From contig CM043953.1 in assembly GCA_014529385.2 (NCBI GenBank), positions 78,358,872 to 78,422,871 on the forward strand: DNA of 64,000 bases, in the 5' to 3' direction. Numbering within the stretch: position 1 is the first letter of the stretch; each line of letters starts with the position of its first letter. The DNA comes from Adiantum capillus-veneris. Taxonomy: Eukaryota; Streptophyta; Polypodiopsida; Polypodiales; Pteridaceae. The position numbers and the translations under genes were made by a program. The notes beneath the pieces were generated by a model. That model saw only the letters and a list, made by a program, of their open reading frames with translations, made no database searches and was not told where the DNA came from. Below are positions 57,886-64,000 of this stretch, piece by piece.

Positions 57886-58950
57886 AAGGTCACCTAACAA
57901 AAATGTAACCTATCACGTGAGTTCAACAGAAGGGTATTTAAAGTTCTTGAAACTTACACAAATATATATACAGAAGGGCATTATTTTTTCAAATTTGAAA
58001 AAAATTTGCAGATTTTAAAAGAAAAGGGTACATTATATTCTTAACAAAACTCACTGATAAGGGGTTATACAAATGTTTGCGGGTCACCGCGACGGACGTC
58101 CATAGCATAGCTCTCACGCATCAACATAAAATATCAATACAAGGGAAGCGACCAAGATGAGGCATGGAAACTCACTAGGGTGTCATTCCTAATGAAGTGA
58201 ACTCGATGAGATGCAACTGCTAACTCTGCAAGCAAATCATATGCACTAAAGCCAAGTAATCTACCTATGTCCTTCTACAAAACTCTACAGTCGTCAGTCC
58301 CGTTTACCATGCAAATCATATCGGATTCACACGAAACTTGAAGGGAAGCTACAGGGGACTATTTAGAATCTATCCTATCACTGTCACAACATTCTGAAGA
58401 GGTACATGGATCACGATTGTTCGTCTCAAAGTCAGCAAAAACAATGAACAGATGATCCCAAAGGGTCATTTTGAAGCCTCTGCTAGGGTCAAAACAACAT
58501 AAAATACGCATTTAAACACTCAAAGCAACGATTTAAGGTCTCAAACACGTAGTTGAACACCTACACCGGATCTTGAATGCTTACACTTGAATGGAAGAGC
58601 AAAGTAAGAGGAACACAATGCAATAAATGAATTTGAATTCGGATTACCGTAGCCACAATAGCGAAGATTACAAGTTGGAGCAAGAGGAAGCTCTCAAACG
58701 TACGTTGTCTTCTTCAAAACTTGTGATAAAAGATGATGAGGTTCAAACTTACAAAATTGACCTTTATAGTTTAGGTCTTTACAAATGGCTTGTCCGGCCA
58801 AAAAGTCCTAAACCTCTAACTGGATCTCCACTATACAAATGCTCTCGAAAAAATAATCAAAAATTTCTTTACAAGCTCTCGGCTTAGAGAATCTCTTTTA
58901 CAAAAGAATGAGATTTCCGCAAAAATGTAGATTCCCTGAAAAATGTGACT
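57886..58950. repeat. Insertion between Gag and protease of I, G-LTR-like
   Basis: About 1 kb that is not copia coding sequence. From about 58074 (TGTTTGCGGGTCACC) it resembles the LTR of G in order and wording (CATAGCATAGCTC, GGCATGGAAAC, AACTCGATGAGATG, and later GAGCAAGAGGAAGCTC compared with GAGCAAGGAGAAGCTC in G). It may be a diverged solo LTR. No duplication could be identified. The plus-strand ORF at 58627-58887 has no recognisable domain. Confidence 0.35.
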
Positions 58951-58956
58951 CTTGCT

Positions 58957-60028
58957 CTAGAGACCATTGCTTTGTCTGCCAAACAACAAACATGTCTTGA
59001 ACGCACGTGATATGGTAGTTTTACACATAGTGAACCCCCTGAGATCAACATCAGCATCACAGTCTCCTTTCACAGAAGACTCAACAATAGTTTCATTTGT
59101 AGTGCAACCACCCTCTTTCTTCTTAGCCTCTTTGGCATTCAACTTAGGACATTGCTTGATCAAGTGATCATTAGCTTTACAATAATGGCAATGCATCTTC
59201 TTTTTGTCCTTATCACGAGAATTTGCAGACAAAATTCTGCCAAAAAAATCATTAGGAACATGTGATTTTCCACTCGTAGAAGAACCATAAGAAGTGGCTG
59301 CATTGCTGTAACCACCTTTTCTTTGAGCAGCAATAAAGGCCTGCTCAACTGCATACTGTCTAGTCTTGTTTTTCTGGAAAGCAATACTTGCAACAACAAT
59401 GTGTATAATGCATCAAACTTGACAACTTCACGATTTACTTGGGGTCATAAGTCTCCAAGTACTAGCAAAAGTCTAGTAAAAATCTGGCAAGGCATCAAGA
59501 ACAGTTTGCACAAGGGACTGTATGAAATGACTTCACCTACAGAAATAAGTTGCTCATTGATATCCTTGACACCAACAAGGAAAGTGTCCATATCATCTTC
59601 CTCATGCATAATCTTTGACTCCAACTCTTTATGCAACAATGCAATCTCACCCTCATTGAGACTTGATAAAGACCAACCAGAATATCCCAAACCTGTTTTG
59701 CAAATTTTGCTAAATGAATGTGAGGAGCAATAGTGCGCTTCATAGACAACACAATCAATGCATGAGCCTATGCATCTTTTCAACGAGCTTGTTCTGTCAT
59801 AGGCAAAACCATCCCAACAATAGGAATCCTTGCAGCAAGACCTGCAACATCTTCAACATCGCCTACATCCTCGACACGAGGACGTATATCAATGACCTGC
59901 ACAATATTCCAGACACCCTTTGACACAAGAATATGTTTTGTCATGTAAGCCCACATGGGGTAATTATCCCCATCCAATGTGTCCTCATCAACAAACATCT
60001 TGAACACATCTATGTTGTTGTCGGCCAT
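58957..60028 (-). pseudogene. I: Gag
   Basis: ATG at 60028 (MADNNIDVFKMFVDEDTLDG, then DNYPMWAYMTKHILVSKGVW). Later pieces in other frames include AKQVWDILVGLYQ and, near the end, the zinc knuckle CHYCKANDHLIKQC followed by lysine-rich sequence. Several frameshifts. Confidence 0.8.
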
Positions 60029-60354
60029 GCGAATGACTACACTTGATGTGAAAACTGTTCGAAAAGAGGAGAAACAAAGCGGGAACAACACGTGCTAGAT
60101 AGCACAAACCGTAGAGGATTGTAAGGGACATGCTATGCAAAAAACCACACTAATAGAAATTTTGCACAAAATGACAAAATATCTTTCACAAGACTACTTG
60201 TAGTGGAAATAGAGGCCGAAATGAGTCCGATTCAAAAATCTGAGAAGACCTACGAACGCTCTCCAAAGCTCACTGAAATCGGAGAAAGTGACAGGCGTGT
60301 GCTGGAGCTACTGACAACTAAGCCTGGGAGGACGCAACCTGCTCTAATACCAAT
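60029..60354 (-). other. Leader and primer site of I
   Basis: Primer site TGGTATTAGAGC (minus strand, 60341-60352), one change from the Met-tRNA complement, two bases from the LTR. No gene in the leader. Confidence 0.75.
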
Positions 60355-60585
60355 TGTTGGAATTAGGGTTGCAGGAAAACACATACAACTTGGAGAAGAC
60401 AAAGGAAGCTCAAGGAACACAATTGAGAGTGTATTATTTAGTGTGCAATGGAAAGATAAGTTGGCCCTAGGGTGATGGGTGTACATACAATGCATGGGGG
60501 GAAAAACCTCCTAGTAGTGAGGGAAAAAATCCCCGACGGTCCTAAGTATGTTCACACACATCACTACCACATGTATATGGTAACA
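60355..60585 (-). repeat. 5' LTR of I
   Basis: 231 bases, similar to 53037-53260 with many differences and small indels, in keeping with an old insertion. Confidence 0.88.
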
Positions 60586-61646
60586 CCTTGAACAAGGTGA
60601 CTTCTTTTAATTTTTAATCATTTGATTGGTCGTAGCTGATGCATATAGAGATCCTAAGAAAGGTAAAGCTGGAATTTTCTCTAGCATATGTTATCTTTGA
60701 GTTTTGCAGAGTTTTACAAACATGACAAGCATACATAGATTCACTGTTGCTAGCCTTGGTGAAGGATGTAGAGATATCTCCCCATGAGCTGGACTTCAGA
60801 CACGATTTTGTATGTGGACTTCTACTAGTGCATGAGCAAAATCACACCAAGTGATACTACAACTTTTGATGCCAAGGGTGGGGTTTAGAGAAAGTTGGTA
60901 AGTATGTTAAATTTTAGTTTCACATTTTAAACTTATTTCTCTTGCAAAATTTTCTACAATGCCAACTTGACAAACAAATGTTGCTTCGGTCAAGAAAAGT
61001 TTGGTAGTTAAGATGAAATTTGATAGCTAAGCTTCTTGAGCTATCTATTTCAAGATTGGGCAATCTAAGGATTCTCAATACGATGCATGATTGGCAAGGC
61101 CGATTCTATATGAAAGCTCGACAAGGTTAATTTTCTTTTGATTTGACATCTTTTTGTCAACAGGAGCACTTGTTAGCTATGAGCACTCAGGATCCATTCT
61201 ATCTCATTTTTTTGATCGACTTCTATAACTTGAAAGGATTCACTTTAGGGAATATTTCCTAGAAGTTTCCAAAGTTTAGAATATGCTCTCAACATATGAA
61301 CTTAGGGAAACCTTGCAACATGTCTCCCTGATTTTTCACTGGAGATCAATATGAACCAAGCCATGAGGGCATGCATGGTACATTTGATAGCTCTAAATTT
61401 ACCAACATTAATTGCTACTACAAGCCAGATTCAAGCAAAGCTAACTGATCTTAGAGGGGCGACAAGGTTAGAAAATTTCAAGTTCTTCTTGTTTTGATGT
61501 CTTTATCTTTTCATTTGAAAACATTTCTTTGCTGTGCAAAGCAAAGTGATTTGATAGCCTTAACATGAAGCAAGGCTTCTATTCCATGCCAAAGTACTAT
61601 CCATTGATTTAGAATCAAGGATAACGGCACAAAAGTTTGAAGAATT

Positions 61647-61680
<34 letters not shown>

Positions 61681-62075
61681 CTCACATTTTATGTTTGGCA
61701 CTATTGAATTGTGATGTATCCATGCAAGTACAAATTGTGCAAGGTGATATGTCATTGGATCACATTGTTGAGACTGTCATTGAAGCTAAGGGATTACCCA
61801 CTAATTCTCTAATATGCATGCATGGCGTGCCGGTACAATGAGGTTCATTCTACTATTCATAACATCGTTGATTACTTAGGAATGTTGCAAGGAATTGTAA
61901 TCCCTATTTACAAGTCATTTTGGAGGACTATCTATAAATAGTGGGAAAACAAACCTCATTATTGTCAATCATCTAGAGAGGATATGCATATTACAAGTGT
62001 TAATCTTGTGCTAAAGAATATGCTAAGCACGCACATTAGCACCAACCAATCCAATTGGAAAGGTTATCTCTCTAG
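60586..62075. other. Unassigned sequence
   Basis: AT-rich, no ORF with recognisable features. Contains the TA microsatellite at 61650-61678. Interrupted by I, it continues the sequence left of 53037. Confidence 0.4.
61650..61678. repeat. (TA)14 microsatellite
   Basis: Uninterrupted TA run. Confidence 0.95.
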
Positions 62076-62663
62076 TTGGAGTTTGCTTACCATGAGGCAA
62101 AACTTGACCGAGTACGACAAGCCCTCTCACTCGTGACACATGAACCTGGGTGTCACTCTAGGCATCTTGGCAGGGTCTTGAGTGGCATCCTAATGGGGGT
62201 ACGGGCTGCAGGTGTCTCCACTGGAGTCTGTGCCTTGAAGGGAGGAGTGTTGAGTGGGGTGAGTCCCCAAGGAGTAGCGAGTGGTGTTTAGCCAGGAACG
62301 GCCAATAGCCAGGCAAAATGTGGAGTAGAGGGGGACGTCGTGGATGGTTTTGGGTCGAGAAAAGAAGGGGGAGGTAAGAAGCCTCGACAACTACGAGGTG
62401 ATGTGGGAGCATCAACTGTGCCTTCTCCATAGCAACATAGCCACCACTAGAGAGTCGATGCCTAGAGGAGTGTGTAGATCGTGTAGTCGACACCAAACTC
62501 TCAGAGCGTGCTGATCGCTCCAAAGCAGACAGAGACTCTGAAGGAGTGGAATGATGCAACTATGTACCAGAGTGATGGTAGTCCTCATACCACCTCCTCT
62601 GGTCAAGGTCCAAGGAAGCAAGAAACTAATCATCACCCATACCTGCATTAAATACATGAACAT
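62076..62663 (-). pseudogene. Broken ORFs of unknown origin
   Basis: Overlapping minus-strand frames (LDLDQRRWYEDYHH near 62600; SALERSARSESLVSTTRSTH near 62520). Serine- and arginine-rich, no known domain. They could be the tail of the CACTA-like gene to the right, but nothing ties them to it. Confidence 0.25.
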
Positions 62664-62872
62664 TAAATCTTAATGATGAATGGAGAAGAAAATCCAAATA
62701 AGTTATAATTTGATTCACAATTTAAATTTCACAAGTTTAGCATAGAGATAAGAATGGGAAAAACTCCATGTAAATACAATTTATATGATAAAAGGGAGCA
62801 AAATTTCTCAGATACAATGTCTATGGCTTTAAGAGTTCTCTCTCTCATCCTCGCATAACACAACATAACTCC

Positions 62873-63484
62873 TTATGTCCTTATAGAGCTCTCTGTGTAG
62901 GCAAATGTACTCCATTTCATTTTGTAGGTTCTTTGCATGCATCCATAGAGAGTAGCAGCGCTAGGCTCGTCTGAAACCACCTCAGTGGCTTCCAAATGAA
63001 CATCCTCTCTGATCTCCTCCACAGATGCCAAGGTGATTGGCGAATTGTAGCCCTTATACATCTGTGCACAACGAGCAGCTACCTCTATGACATACCACCA
63101 GTTTGGTGCAGACTTTGTAGGATGGAATACCACTTGCAAGAGCCACATAACTTACATGAGTGCTTCCATATCACCCGTTGTCTAAAGTTGGATGTTAAGT
63201 ATTTACAGACTTATTTGTTCATAATGCTTGGGTAGCACGAAATTGTCTCAAAGGTTGGTCCACTTTTTGGTTGAGTCCACCTCAAGGAAACCTGACTCTC
63301 CTCTGCACACAGTAGCGTTGCAACCCTCCATGTTTATCTTGAACCATTGCAAGTCAGAAAAATCCACAAAAATCCTCTATATTCTATCCTCAAAATTTCT
63401 TGTAGCGTGCCGAAGTAAGCGAGTTTAGTCACCACATGATTTGAACCAGAGGACCGTCGTCGACGAGATCGTTTGAATTTTGCC
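62873..63484 (-). pseudogene. CACTA (En/Spm) accessory protein-like remnant
   Basis: ATG at 63484 (MAKFKRSRRRRSSGSNHVVT) then LAYFGTLQEILRIEYRGF, in another frame SGFLEVDSTKKW and DNFVLPKHYEQI, then VVFHPTKSAPNWWYVIEVAA. The order YFG-EI-Y, hydrophobic core, GF, FVL, W-VI resembles the DUF4216-type domain common in plant CACTA transposons (judged from memory). At least two frameshifts and two stops. No CACTA ends seen in the window. Confidence 0.4.
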
Positions 63485-63539
63485 ATGATTTCACAATCTT
63501 GTGTAAAAAACTTTTTATTAATTTTTTTCACCTTGAAAT

Positions 63540-64000
63540 GTCGCCCGTTACACCATGGTTCCGTGTATGAGTTATACTACAACCAAATACGATAATGAGT
63601 GGTCGCCTAAACATCTAAAAATCCACAAGTCAAACATTACAAACATACCTTGGGGCTGCAACCCTGCGAGTACTTCCACTCCTCCTCAGTCACCTGTTCG
63701 CAGTGGTGTTGTGCGCTTTTCAATTGGTTGTGCAGCCATCTTAAGCTCATGAATGTTGGTGGGCTCTCAAGACCCACCGGAGAATGTATTGGTGGTCGTC
63801 TTCCCCGTCTCCACTCGATTGATGCCCTTTGTCGCTCTTGCTTTGCATCCTTGTACTATGAAATCCACTTTTGCATCACTAGATTGTGAAGCATGCAAAA
63901 TCAATTGATCTTAGCCTCTAGATCTTCCATCATTTTCTTTTCAACACCGATATTGCACATCACAATCCTAGATATGCACTCATTATCTATGGTGCACCAA
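63540..64000 (-). other. Possible exon or ORF remnant at the right edge
   Basis: The minus strand between about 63880 and 63650 reads ASIEWRRGRRPPIHSPVGLE and VTEEEWKYSQGCSPK with one stop nearby, then AAG|GTATGT, which looks like a splice donor. It may be an upstream exon of the CACTA-like remnant. Not recognised. Confidence 0.25.

Larger units (their letters stand above)
53037..60585 (-). mobile_element. Copia element I, decayed
   Basis: LTRs at 53037-53260 and 60355-60585, copia domain order in between, all heavily frameshifted. Flanks are TCTTG (53032-53036) and CCTTG (60586-60590), a duplication with one mismatch. It is interrupted by a CACTA-type element (55623-56907) and probably by another insertion between Gag and protease (57886-58950). 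Confidence 0.88.

Noticed and set aside
60586-62075. Host gene between I and the right-edge remnants
   Set aside because: No ORF, splice pattern or domain that I could support; left as unassigned.

Overview
This is nuclear DNA from a land plant with a large, repeat-packed genome. No intact host gene is visible. Almost every base belongs to LTR retrotransposons (Ty1/copia and Ty3/gypsy) nested in one another, with smaller DNA-transposon relics. The plant assignment rests on the initiator-Met and Asp tRNA primer sites, the plant copia domain order PR-INT-RT-RNaseH, a chromodomain gypsy family and CACTA-type elements. The species cannot be named from this window.

Layout, using my own letters. 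Copia A (+, 1-5403, left end outside the window) sits in the 5' LTR of chromovirus E (+, 5404-16339). Copia derivative B (-, 5848-9433, TSD TGCAG) sits in the leader of E. E in turn lies in G, an old gypsy-like element (-, 16340-20710, with the rest of its LTR from 51780). A second member of the E family, F (20711-51779, TSD TTGGA), also interrupts the LTR of G. F is a tandem dimer, LTR-gag-(truncated LTR)-gag-pol-LTR. Into its second gag went D, a large gypsy element (-, 26180-45274, TSD TGGGA, LTR about 0.6 kb). Into D, between RNase H and integrase, went copia C (-, 31520-37071, TSD TCCAG). F also carries a small terminal-inverted-repeat element at 48776-49526.

Right of G: a short LTR/primer-site fragment H (51958-53036), decayed copia I (-, 53037-60585) with a 1,285-bp CACTA-type DNA transposon in its integrase, about 1.5 kb with nothing recognisable, then broken ORFs on the minus strand resembling a CACTA transposon accessory gene (62873-63484).

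The domains follow the usual retroelement plan: Gag packages RNA, protease matures the polyprotein, RT/RNase H makes cDNA from a tRNA primer, and integrase inserts it. All copies carry stops or frameshifts. C is the least damaged (one 1,214-codon open stretch). B is a non-autonomous relative of C with one fused ORF.

Most unusual points: D carries a second aspartic-protease-like domain downstream of its integrase, followed by a protein with repeated W-[VI]-P-K motifs. B and C both hold their polypurine tract in the loop of an inverted repeat whose stem sequence differs but whose pairing is kept. F is a tandem dimer flanked by one target-site duplication.
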